Below, in pieces: positions 17,197-24,960 of a stretch of DNA of 63,370 nucleotides. Below the pieces are notes generated by a model, which was given only the letters and a program-made list of their open reading frames with translations, was not told where the DNA came from and ran no database searches. Position numbers and translations under genes: made by a program. How positions within the stretch are numbered: the first letter of the stretch is position 1; every line of letters starts with the position of its first letter. Origin of the DNA: Bacillota bacterium (GTDB lineage: Bacteria > Bacillota > Bacilli > Paenibacillales > UBA4045); NCBI GenBank assembly GCA_023441055.1, contig JAEZQY010000068.1, positions 1-63,370 on the forward strand, given 5' to 3'.

Positions 17197-20100
17197 ATGA
17201 GCGATACACCAAAAAATGCTTCAGAGAAAACGTTTCAAGAGAATTTCGTCAAAGAACTGCAAAGGTATAAATGGGATGCACCTGACTTCCTAAATGGTAA
17301 CAAGCATCAAGTTACCGTTGGTAACTTGATTAATCATTGGCGTAGTGAACTCAACCGTATTAATGCCGATCAGCTTGAAGGTGTGGAATTGACAGATAAC
17401 GAGTTCAGCCAAGTGATGGCGAAAGTTCATCAAATCAGCAACAGTTATGAAGCAGCGAAGATACTAGCGATTGAAGAATCGAAAGGCAAGATCGACGGAA
17501 TTTACCGTGACGACCATCCTACAATTACGAGAAAACAAATCACATTAACGATCTTCAAAAAAGCAGAAGTCCGTGGTGGAGACTCTAGTTATCGAATTGC
17601 TAGAGAAGTACAGACACCTAACAATAACCGTTTTGATATCGTCTTACTGATTAACGGCTTACCGCTTATCAATATCGAGCAAAAACGGACAGATAAAACG
17701 CTAGATGAAGCATTTGGACAATTTATGCGTTACTATCGTGACGGTGAATATAACAATAACTTCATGGCGTTTTCACAGATGATGGTCATCACTTCTGAAA
17801 TCGCTACACGTTATTTCGCTACACCCAAAACATATGGAGACTTTAATCCAAGTTTCCTCTTCCATTGGGCGGATAAGAGAAATAATATTGTAAATGATTG
17901 GAAAGAGGTAATTGGACAATTTCTGATGATTCCTATGGCACATCAAATCGTAGGTGATTACTTAGTTATTGACGAAGCACGCGAGGAAGAAAACAGACGA
18001 CATATGCTTATGCGCCCTTATCAAGTCCATGCCCTGCAAGCCGTTGAAGGTGCTGCATTTGGTTGGGATAACGATGAAAAGTTACCTCATGGCGGTTTTG
18101 TATGGCACACAACTGGTTCAGGAAAGACGATAACTAGCTTTAAAACTGCTTTGTTCTTATCAACTAGAGCAGGGTTCGATAAAGTCATCTTTCTTGTGGA
18201 CAGGCGTGAACTTGACAATCGGACGAGCGAGAATTTCAAAGCATATGCAGCTTATGAGCCGGTTTCCGTTGATGATACACAACATACCTATCAGTTGAAA
18301 AAGATACTAAAGTCAGCTAAGAACGGCATTGTGGTGACAACAACATTTAAACTAAATAATGTAGTCAAGGAACTTGAAGAAGCTCACGATACCAGTTTGG
18401 CGGATAAGAAATTTGTCTTTATTATTGATGAGGCACACCGTACAACAATGGGACAGATGATGGGTAGTATCAAGGATTACTTTAAGAAAAATGGACTCTT
18501 CTACGGTTTTACGGGTACACCTTTATTTGATGAAAATATGGTCAAGGGAATGATCAACGAAAAAAGTGAAGTTATTAATACGACCGAAAAGCTATTCGGG
18601 CCTAATTTGCACGAGTATACGATAGAACAAGCGATTGCAGATAAAAACGTACTAGGCTTTCACGTTGATTATATCAATACGGGAGAGTTTAAGAGTTACG
18701 ATGATTTGAGAGAACAGCTTATTGAAATAATGAAAGAAGAACAACCAGATAAATCTGAAAGAGATATTGAACGTCAAGTTCAAGCATTATCAGAAGTTGA
18801 TGTTGAAAAACAAGCGAAGAAGAAAAAACTACTACTCTATCAAGATGAAACCCATATTCCACGTGTCGTTGAAGAGATTCTGAATAACTGGGAATCACAA
18901 TCACAAGATAGGGAATTTAATGCGATATTGACTGTGGCTTATAAGAATCGAGTGCTGGCTTACTATGATGAATTTAAGAAGCAGCTGACGGAGCGTGGGG
19001 AAACACTAAATATCGCTATGACCTTTAGTTTTGGGAATGAAAATGAAACTACGCCACTTGACCCTAAGATCGTGAAAGCTATGTTTAAGGACTATGCTGT
19101 ATTTACGGGCATTGAATTTGTCGCTGGTGATAAAAAGCATGGTGAGGATGCTTACTTTGAAGATCTTGTGGAACGTGCCACGAGGGGTGGTAGTGGGCGT
19201 AACGCGAAGAATATAGACCTTGTGATTGTGGCAGATCAACTACTGACAGGCTATGATTCTAAGCGGCTTAATACGCTTTATGTTGACCGCTCTCTTGAAC
19301 TTCAAAGTTTGATTCAAGCCTATTCACGAACAAACCGTATATTTGGATATACTAAAGAGTTCGGAACGATTATTAACTTCCAATATCCACGGATTACCGA
19401 GGAAATGGTTAATGAGGCATTGCGGTTATATAGTAGTGGTGGAAAGAGTAGTAAGGCAATTGTTGATACCTATGTAACCGCGGTGCAAAAGCTAGAGATC
19501 AAAGTTTCCGAATTGCTTCCTACTCTACCTAACCCTACAGACTGGCAGACAATTAAAGAAGATGAAGTGGCAAAAGAAGCATTTATACTTGCTTTTACAG
19601 ATGCCGCCGAACAGTTAAATCTAGTTCAACAATATTATGAGTACAAGTGGAATGATGGTTCATTTGGGATTGACGAGCATACATGGTTGCAATATCTCGG
19701 TGCGTATAGAAACTTAACTTGGCTACCGGGAATTCCATTGCCCCCCACACCCGTTAATGCACTTGTGGGAAAAACAAAGTTAGCAGGGACACAAGTCATA
19801 GACGCGAACCATATTCTTAGTTTAATTGGTTCAAAAGTCACTTCACCATATGGTGTACAAACAGTAGATAAAGAAACGCTCCGTATTATTTACGAACAAA
19901 TTCAAGAGTTGAGTAATATGGGGGAACATGAACAAGCACAGTTATTAAAGGAATTTGTAGATACTGAGCTTGTACCTGGCAACTTATCAAACAGCCTCAA
20001 TTTTGATGAAGCATTTGAACTTTGGAAATTGAGTAAGCTACAACATGCGGTGAATGATTTTGCAGTGGAGTGGGGACTAGATAGCGCTACACTTGAAAAA

Positions 20101-20280
20101 TCTGTACTTGCTTATTCAACTGCACAAGCTAGTGTTGTTCCTTACATTGATGATCTCCGTAGAAGTGTGGATTTCGATACAGCAACTAATAAATCAGCGG
20201 GGAATAAGTTGAAGCATAATATGACACTTACTACTAAACTTCCAGAGTGGATTGCTGAAACGAAGCAAAAATATAATTAA
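17197..20280 (+). CDS. hsdR: Type I restriction endonuclease/translocase subunit HsdR
   Basis: 1027 residues, normal length. The N-terminal PD-(D/E)xK nuclease reads RFDIVLLINGLPLINIEQKR (about residues 148-168). The SF2 motor has Walker A HTTGSGKTIT (about 309), DEAH box IIDEAHR (about 415), motif III GFTGTP, and a later helicase segment QAYSRTNRIF. It starts 15 bp after hsdS with RBS GGGAGG, so the three genes form one operon. HsdR translocates DNA and cuts unmodified sites. A C-terminal assembly domain follows from about residue 830. Confidence 0.97.
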   Translation: MSDTPKNASEKTFQENFVKELQRYKWDAPDFLNGNKHQVTVGNLINHWRSELNRINADQLEGVELTDNEFSQVMAKVHQISNSYEAAKILAIEESKGKIDGIYRDDHPTITRKQITLTIFKKAEVRGGDSSYRIAREVQTPNNNRFDIVLLINGLPLINIEQKRTDKTLDEAFGQFMRYYRDGEYNNNFMAFSQMMVITSEIATRYFATPKTYGDFNPSFLFHWADKRNNIVNDWKEVIGQFLMIPMAHQIVGDYLVIDEAREEENRRHMLMRPYQVHALQAVEGAAFGWDNDEKLPHGGFVWHTTGSGKTITSFKTALFLSTRAGFDKVIFLVDRRELDNRTSENFKAYAAYEPVSVDDTQHTYQLKKILKSAKNGIVVTTTFKLNNVVKELEEAHDTSLADKKFVFIIDEAHRTTMGQMMGSIKDYFKKNGLFYGFTGTPLFDENMVKGMINEKSEVINTTEKLFGPNLHEYTIEQAIADKNVLGFHVDYINTGEFKSYDDLREQLIEIMKEEQPDKSERDIERQVQALSEVDVEKQAKKKKLLLYQDETHIPRVVEEILNNWESQSQDREFNAILTVAYKNRVLAYYDEFKKQLTERGETLNIAMTFSFGNENETTPLDPKIVKAMFKDYAVFTGIEFVAGDKKHGEDAYFEDLVERATRGGSGRNAKNIDLVIVADQLLTGYDSKRLNTLYVDRSLELQSLIQAYSRTNRIFGYTKEFGTIINFQYPRITEEMVNEALRLYSSGGKSSKAIVDTYVTAVQKLEIKVSELLPTLPNPTDWQTIKEDEVAKEAFILAFTDAAEQLNLVQQYYEYKWNDGSFGIDEHTWLQYLGAYRNLTWLPGIPLPPTPVNALVGKTKLAGTQVIDANHILSLIGSKVTSPYGVQTVDKETLRIIYEQIQELSNMGEHEQAQLLKEFVDTELVPGNLSNSLNFDEAFELWKLSKLQHAVNDFAVEWGLDSATLEKSVLAYSTAQASVVPYIDDLRRSVDFDTATNKSAGNKLKHNMTLTTKLPEWIAETKQKYN

Positions 20281-20403
20281 CTAAATGGTGGGATCAGCGC
20301 AGGCGTTCATTGTCATATTTCTAGCGATGATGAGTGGAGAGGTTTATAAACGAGCCTTCAATAATGATACAAATCAAATCTTGCTCGAAAGCATCAGAAA
20401 TGA

Positions 20404-20679
20404 CTATGGGGAAGCTTGCTCTCTTTGCATAGAAGCTGCTTTTCTTGCGACAGCGGAATCGACATGTATCATATGCCTAGGGGAGAAAAGTCTTTCAGCG
20501 ATTAAAAACTGATTGTGTTTGACACCGCTCAGCACTTCACATTCCGTAATCGTCGAAAAGAATATTCGCCGTCTCTCTACTTGGGCTTGTCGAACTAAGT
20601 TAACGGCGGGATGATCGTTGTCCAGAATGGCGATGACGATGTTCGAATCGAATAAATATCCGGAGTGGTTTTGGGTCAC
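20404..20679 (-). pseudogene. VapC-like PIN-domain toxin, C-terminally truncated
   Basis: 91 residues, beginning YLFDSNIVIAILDND with the first catalytic Asp, and TECEVLSG with the conserved Glu. PIN toxins are normally about 130 residues, with further Asp residues in a C-terminal TPDALIxA-type motif. Here the frame ends SMQREQASP and the downstream DNA shows no continuation, so the active site is incomplete. The start overlaps the antitoxin stop by 4 bp. Confidence 0.75.
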
Positions 20680-20873
20680 TTTCCCCAGTCCTCCCGTGAC
20701 TCCTGAATGTGATCTAATAATTGTTGGGCTTCCCCCGGCTTCAGGATTCCAGCCACACTTAAAATGTCATCGACTGAGTAATCATCATAGTCCTCGATGG
20801 ATTCTGCTTCAAGGTCTATGACAAGCTTTTTGGTGGAAATATTGTTTTCATTTTGCCCACGAACTCTACGCAT
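20676..20873 (-). CDS. VapB-like antitoxin (partner of truncated PIN toxin)
   Basis: 65 residues, acidic in the middle (LEAESIEDYDDYSVDDILSVAGILKPGEAQQLLDHI), ending ESREDWGK. It resembles short antitoxins paired with PIN toxins and is coupled by an ATGA overlap. The DNA around its start belongs to the 83-bp repeat shared with 12391-12476. Confidence 0.65.
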   Translation of the reverse strand: MRRVRGQNENNISTKKLVIDLEAESIEDYDDYSVDDILSVAGILKPGEAQQLLDHIQESREDWGK

Positions 20874-20933
20874 GCATCGTATTCACACGGATTTATCGAA
20901 CCAAATTTTCAAGAATATCGGATAAATAGTCCA
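20851..20933. repeat. 83-bp dispersed repeat, copy 2
   Basis: Matches 12391-12476. On the minus strand it includes a reading-frame tail YLSDILENLVR-stop (20900-20965), whose gene is otherwise lost, followed closely by the antitoxin start. Confidence 0.65.
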
Positions 20934-20978
20934 CCAAGGCTCTCGCTTGCGGAAACGCCGTTTGACCATATGAATAAG

Positions 20979-21027
20979 AAATAGGCTTCTCATGAGTTCA
21001 GTCGAACTTTTTGAGAAGCCTATTTTA
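20979..21027. terminator. Hairpin terminator (possibly bidirectional)
   Basis: AATAGGCTTCTCA pairs with TGAGAAGCCTATT over 13 bp, followed by T residues on the plus strand. It separates the lost minus-strand gene from the regulator relic. Confidence 0.8.
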
Positions 21028-21030
21028 TTA

Positions 21031-21163
21031 AGCGTGCTGTAGACATCAGCAATTTACGCAAAAAATCGAAGCTGACCATGCCAATCCTGAGAGAGTCATT
21101 ACGATTCGGGGGACTGGATATATGCGGGCTGCCAGAAGTGCGTTGCAAGAGCGAACTTAAAGT
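21031..21163 (+). pseudogene. OmpR-family regulator, extreme 3' relic
   Basis: Matches the last 40 codons of the regulators at 7121 and 24961 (CAGCAATTTACGCAAAAA..., then the GGGGGACTGGATATATG block), with a deletion and substitutions. As at 7822, a shared-type promoter follows directly. Confidence 0.8.
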
Positions 21164-21206
21164 TTTCTTTAAGTTTCACATATAAAGTAATCTTTCATGA
21201 TAGATT
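21157..21206 (+). promoter_or_regulatory. Shared direct-repeat promoter, copy g
   Basis: TTAAAG 21157-21162, TTTTC, TTTAAG 21168-21173, 24 bp, TG-A-TAGATT 21198-21206. The second hexamer is slightly diverged but the spacing is kept. Confidence 0.65.
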
Positions 21207-21207
21207 A

Positions 21208-21659
21208 GATGTTACAACACATTCAAGCTGATGCAGATTGCCGGACAATTGAAGCAGGGCGGTTCCGAGGATCTGCTCATGCGCGCGAACCTGTCTTTAT
21301 TCTCAAAGTTCGTTACGAAGAGCACGCCTTATGAGCAATATATCAAGAAAGCAGCAACCGGGATTGTGAATTTTTTGAGATCTGCGCAGGATATGCAAGC
21401 ATCTGCGCAAAAATTAATGCAGAAGGATGATTCATATTTCCAAGCACGGACGGCGGAATCATCGGAGACAGGAACGGCTCAAACTTCGCAGTCGTTCACG
21501 ATTGATCTGGGGAAGGGCAAAGCTACGGCATCACTATTGACCCCATCGATGGAAGCTGTGGAAATTCAAATCAAACCGGACGAAAACAAAGTCATCGTCC
21601 AAGTTAAAGATCTGTTGTCGAGTTACAATGCGATGAAGTTTAAGGGGGAAATAGCGTGA
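21208..21659 (+). pseudogene. Chimeric gene: 3' piece of a paralogue of 21656 fused to another frame
   Basis: 21212-21280 (encoding YNTFKLMQIAGQLKQGGSEDLLMR) duplicates an internal part of the downstream gene (21920-21993). After ...MRAN it switches to unrelated coding: FSKFVTKSTPYEQYIKKAATG, then SFTIDLGKGKATASLL, ending DLLSSYNAMKFKGEIA. The first possible ATG (21231) has no ribosome-binding site. So the 5' end of one gene was deleted up to promoter g, and the body may come from a second gene. The tail faintly recalls flagellar cap proteins (SYN motif), but I do not assign it. It overlaps the next gene by ATGA. Confidence 0.5.
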
Positions 21660-22057
21660 ATGTAAAATCCGTGCAGCCGGTCAATGATTATTTCAAAGCG
21701 ATGCAGCCATTCAAGGACGCCCGCGAGACGAAGGATCAGTCGCGGTTGGCAACGATTCGAAATACACTGATGCTGGGCAAAAAGCTGCGTGCCGACGAAA
21801 TAGACTATTTACAGCGACATGATCCCTATCTACATAATCGAGCAATAAGCCTTACGATGGAACGCCAAGCGTATAAGGACGCATTGTGGCAGAGTCGGAG
21901 CAAAGCGGATGCAAACCATTACAACACGTTCAGGCTGATGCAGATTGCCGGGCAACTTAAGCACGGTAATTCCGAGGAGCTGATGATGCGCACGAACACG
22001 ATTCAGGAAGCCCATCGGGAGTTCATGAGGTCAAGCAAATATGCCTCACTGAGGTAA
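21656..22057 (+). CDS. Hypothetical helical protein
   Basis: 133 residues, all-helical in appearance: TLMLGKKLRADEIDYLQRHDPYLHNRAISLTMERQAYKDAL. Rich in charged residues; no signal peptide or membrane segment. GGGGGAA upstream serves as ribosome-binding site, and the start overlaps the preceding stop. A piece of it is duplicated at 21212-21280. Family not recognised. Confidence 0.6.
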   Translation: MNVKSVQPVNDYFKAMQPFKDARETKDQSRLATIRNTLMLGKKLRADEIDYLQRHDPYLHNRAISLTMERQAYKDALWQSRSKADANHYNTFRLMQIAGQLKHGNSEELMMRTNTIQEAHREFMRSSKYASLR

Positions 22058-22179
22058 AGTTGGAGGAGTTATTCGATTTACGAGAGCAGAAGTTCGTCAG
22101 TACTCTGACCAAGAAGGAAGGGTGACAGACGAGCTTCTTTTCTATTCTCTTTTTTCTTTGACATGCTCTATCTCAAGCG

Positions 22180-22201
22180 TGAACCTAAAATTTAAGGTTC
22201 A
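22180..22201. promoter_or_regulatory. Near-perfect palindrome upstream of 22302
   Basis: TGAACCT and AGGTTCA arms flank an A/T-rich core. With one mismatch the arms extend to AGCGTGAACCT/AGGTTCATGCT (about 22177-22205). No T run follows, so an operator is more likely than a terminator. A weak promoter (TTAAGG, 17 bp, TATAAA, 22210-22238) lies just downstream. Confidence 0.45.
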
Positions 22202-22301
22202 TGCTCGCTTAAGGTTGCTAGATCACATTGCTATAAAGGGTAGATATTACCAAGTTTATCGTCTATTATACATAGGAGAAGCTATGTGGGAGGAGATTGA
22301 T

Positions 22302-24008
22302 ATGTTCAGTTGGGTGAGAAGCAGGATTGTGATCTGTGGCATAGTTGGAATATTGGTTAGTCAATTTTTTGCGGGTACAGCTGCAGCAGCACCATCATCG
22401 TTTGAAGTATGGCTAAAGAGTCATAAGCTTGAATTTAGCTCCAAGCCCTATATCGAACAAGGTGTTACACTTGCACCTGCACAGACATTGTTGGAGGCGC
22501 TTGAATACAGGGTGCTTCACGACCCTACAGGTCATATCGTCATTGGAATGAAGGATGATGTACAGATTCAATTTACGGCGGGAAGTTATTCGATGCGCAT
22601 GAATTGGGACATGATAGAGCTTCCCCTGCCTCCTCGGATCGTTGATGGCGAGATCTATATCCCGTTACGTTTCTTGGCAGAGCTTGATGGGCATGAGGTG
22701 CGATGGGACGGTGACAAAAGGTTAATTCAGATCGCACCGCAAAATGCGGCGACACCTGTTATAGCGGAGAAGATTAGAATCACTGTCGAGTCGGATGCAG
22801 GGACGGATTTGGATGCTTCTTGGGTTGCTGAGTTGGAGGAACGAATAGGCGCATCTATATCCTGGCAGTTGATTCCAACCGATCATTATACGGATAAGAC
22901 CAACGTGATGATTGCTGCGGGGGATATGGGGGATATTCTCTATGTAAAAAATCCGCTGGGCTATGATCCACAAATGCTGTCTGCAGTATTCAGAGATCTT
23001 GGACCATATCTAGATAAATATCCAAATTTGCAACGAATCACTGGTTCTCATGGGTCAGGGCTTCAATTGCAGACCGGTGAGATTCTGGGTATACCTAAGG
23101 CCAACCAGCTAGAACACTTCCGTTTTCCGATGATTCGTCAGGATTGGTTGGATAAATTGGGTTTTGCTACCCCGAAGACCATGCATGAACTTGCGCAAGT
23201 GCTCGACGGATTTGTGAATTACGATCCAGATGGGAACGGGAAGAAGGATACCTATGGGCTGGTAGGTGCATTGACGGCCGGGGGTATGGGCCAATTCTCT
23301 TGGATAGAGTATGTATTTAATGAATATACGGGCCGGTTCAGTTCAAGTTCGGAGGGTACGCCAGTAAACTTGCAATTAGAAAATGGCACACGAGATGCGT
23401 TGATCTGGATGAATGACGCATATAAGCGGGGATATGTGTCACCAGAGTTTGCTGTTGTCACTGTGGACCAGGTTCGCCAGCAGGTTGTTGATGGCAAAGC
23501 AGGTGTAGTGAATTTAACCTTTGATGAAGCCGCAGAAATAAACAAAGTCTGGAAGGAGGCCATGCCGGAAGCGAGGCTTGTGCCCCTATTCGGATTCATG
23601 TCTGATGAAGGTGCACTTCTGTTACCTTCGGGTAATGTCTATGCAGGGATGTTCGGTATTCCACATGCTGTCCCCGAGTCTAGATTGCCTTTAATCTTAT
23701 CTGCGTTAGATGCCATGCTAGATGCTTCGAGGAACACACAATCCGACATGTCATCAACTGATGAGACAATAGTCTGGAGCATGTATCCAGCCGGTACTCA
23801 TGAACAGCTGCAATCGATGGTGGATCAGAGGGAATTAAGTTCATCCGCCTGGGATGATCAGCTGCCAGGGTGGTTGACAACGACGGAGAAGAAAGCATTA
23901 ATGGTGTGGAATAATGAATTCATGCAGCATAAAATCAAATTCATAATGGGCATAGACCCAATTGATAGATGGGATGCATTCATCGCCAAAGTAAAGGCTA
24001 ACGATTAG
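22302..24008 (+). CDS. Secreted solute-binding protein fused to copper-amine-oxidase N-terminal domain
   Basis: 568 residues from ATG 22302 (GGGAGGAG 8 bases upstream; longer upstream starts lack one). Signal peptide with core IVICGIVGILVSQFFAGTAAAA and no lipobox Cys. Residues about 55-150 match the copper amine oxidase N-terminal-like domain common in Paenibacillus wall proteins (PPRIVDGEIYIPLRFLAELDGHEVRWDGDKRLIQI). Residues about 155-565 resemble an extracellular solute-binding protein of the LplA type (GDILYVKNPLGYDP, PMIRQDWLDKLGFATPKT, VNYDPDGNGKKDTYGL, which is calcium-loop-like). No permease genes adjoin, so the fused module may bind sugars at the wall rather than feed a transporter. 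Its 3' end overlaps an SLH relic on the other strand. Confidence 0.85.
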   Translation: MFSWVRSRIVICGIVGILVSQFFAGTAAAAPSSFEVWLKSHKLEFSSKPYIEQGVTLAPAQTLLEALEYRVLHDPTGHIVIGMKDDVQIQFTAGSYSMRMNWDMIELPLPPRIVDGEIYIPLRFLAELDGHEVRWDGDKRLIQIAPQNAATPVIAEKIRITVESDAGTDLDASWVAELEERIGASISWQLIPTDHYTDKTNVMIAAGDMGDILYVKNPLGYDPQMLSAVFRDLGPYLDKYPNLQRITGSHGSGLQLQTGEILGIPKANQLEHFRFPMIRQDWLDKLGFATPKTMHELAQVLDGFVNYDPDGNGKKDTYGLVGALTAGGMGQFSWIEYVFNEYTGRFSSSSEGTPVNLQLENGTRDALIWMNDAYKRGYVSPEFAVVTVDQVRQQVVDGKAGVVNLTFDEAAEINKVWKEAMPEARLVPLFGFMSDEGALLLPSGNVYAGMFGIPHAVPESRLPLILSALDAMLDASRNTQSDMSSTDETIVWSMYPAGTHEQLQSMVDQRELSSSAWDDQLPGWLTTTEKKALMVWNNEFMQHKIKFIMGIDPIDRWDAFIAKVKAND

Positions 24009-24183
24009 TGATTTTCAGAGAGGATGCCGGTTGAATAAGTCCTTTGTCGATCCAATCCACCAGCTGTTTCTCCGCCCAATGCCCTTGGACATCTGACTTT
24101 GTACCCTCGCTTGCTGCGAAGGCAGCAGGGAGGGGCAAGCTCGGCAGCAATGCTAACAGCAAGCTTACTACTCGCTTATTCAT
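23998..24183 (-). pseudogene. SLH surface protein, 5' fragment
   Basis: 61 codons: signal peptide MNKRVVSLLLALLPSLPLPAAFAASE, then the first SLH motif GHWAEKQLVDWIDKGLI. The frame ends where the 3' end of 22302-24008 begins. It sits 34 bp behind the promoter a -10, as an intact gene would. It shares its sequence with the relic at 7879. Confidence 0.8.
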
Positions 24184-24216
24184 CGTATTTTCATCCTGAA
24201 GTATATTCCTCCATGT

Positions 24217-24266
24217 ACTCTATCATGGTTGATTATCCCGCTAATGAAATGTAAAGAAAACTTTAA
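24217..24266 (-). promoter_or_regulatory. Shared direct-repeat promoter, copy a (to SLH relic)
   Basis: On the minus strand TTAAAG (24266-24261), TTTTC, TTTACA (24255-24250), 24 bp, TG-A-TAGAGT (24225-24217). It lies just after the cheY stop codon. Confidence 0.75.
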
Positions 24267-24277
24267 GTTGGAAAGCC

Positions 24278-24637
24278 TTATCCGATAGCCTTATCGACCG
24301 CTTCCAGTACGCGACTGGCTTGGAATGGTTTGACGATAAAGTCTTTGGCCCCGCTTTGAATCGCCTCGATAATGAGATTTTTCTGTCCCATTGCCGAGCA
24401 CATGATGATATTCGCCTTCGGATCCAGCTTGCGAATTTCCTTTAGAGCTTGAATGCCTTCCATAACAGGCATCGTAATATCCATCGTAACGAGGTCCGGT
24501 TGATACGCTCTATATCTATCCACCGCCTCTTTACCATTAGCAGCCTCGAATACAACCTCATGGCCGGCCTTAATCAATATATCCTTCAGCATCGCCCTTA
24601 GAAATGCGGCATCGTCGACGACCATTATCCTTGCCAT
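24278..24637 (-). CDS. cheY: CheY-like single-domain response regulator
   Basis: 119 residues, one receiver domain: acidic pair in IMVVDDAAFLRAML, phospho-acceptor Asp in LVTMDITMPVMEG, and Lys in DFIVKPFQASRV. The sequence is very close to chemotaxis CheY of Bacillales. RBS GGGAGG at 24648-24652. It stands alone without chemotaxis genes, divergent from an OmpR-type regulator and flanked on both sides by the shared promoter type (b upstream, a downstream). That suggests it serves the surface-protein cassette rather than the main flagellar pathway. A decayed copy lies at 3645-4008. Confidence 0.92.
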   Translation of the reverse strand: MARIMVVDDAAFLRAMLKDILIKAGHEVVFEAANGKEAVDRYRAYQPDLVTMDITMPVMEGIQALKEIRKLDPKANIIMCSAMGQKNLIIEAIQSGAKDFIVKPFQASRVLEAVDKAIG

Positions 24638-24726
24638 TATATACCTCCCGCGAAGAGCAAATTACTCAGCTTGAATCAAATAACGCATTCCTTCCCGATT
24701 CCTTCATTACAGAAGCGGCTTCTTGT

Positions 24727-24776
24727 ATCTTATCATGGTAGATTGGCCCGCTAATGAAATGTAAAGAAAACTTTAA
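24727..24776 (-). promoter_or_regulatory. Shared direct-repeat promoter, copy b (to cheY)
   Basis: On the minus strand TTAAAG (24776-24771), TTTTC, TTTACA (24765-24760), 24 bp, TG-A-TAAGAT (24735-24727). Confidence 0.8.
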
Positions 24777-24821
24777 GTTCGCGTTCGAGATAAAGTATGA
24801 TATGGCTCTTCTAGCACAGTC

Positions 24822-24871
24822 TTAAAGTTTTCTTTACATTCCACAAATGAGTAGGCCTACAATGATAAGAT
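24822..24871 (+). promoter_or_regulatory. Shared direct-repeat promoter, copy c (to orphan regulator 24961)
   Basis: TTAAAG 24822-24827, TTTTC, TTTACA 24833-24838, 24 bp, TG-A-TAAGAT 24863-24871. Confidence 0.8.
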
Positions 24872-24960
24872 ATATTTAAATGAAAGCTCATCAGAGAGGT
24901 TACAGCGGGGAAGCTGTTTATATCGATTCCTTGTATTAAGAGAAGAGAGAAGGCGACGGA

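Larger units (their letters stand above)
24638..24960. other. Divergent regulatory region between cheY and OmpR-type gene
   Basis: It contains the two divergent shared promoters b (24727-24776, minus) and c (24822-24871, plus), 45 bp apart, and leader sequences of about 90 bases each side. No other gene is seen. Confidence 0.7.

Noticed and set aside
20285..20512. 75-codon plus-strand frame after hsdR
   Set aside because: Mostly antisense to the truncated PIN toxin and without a ribosome-binding site.
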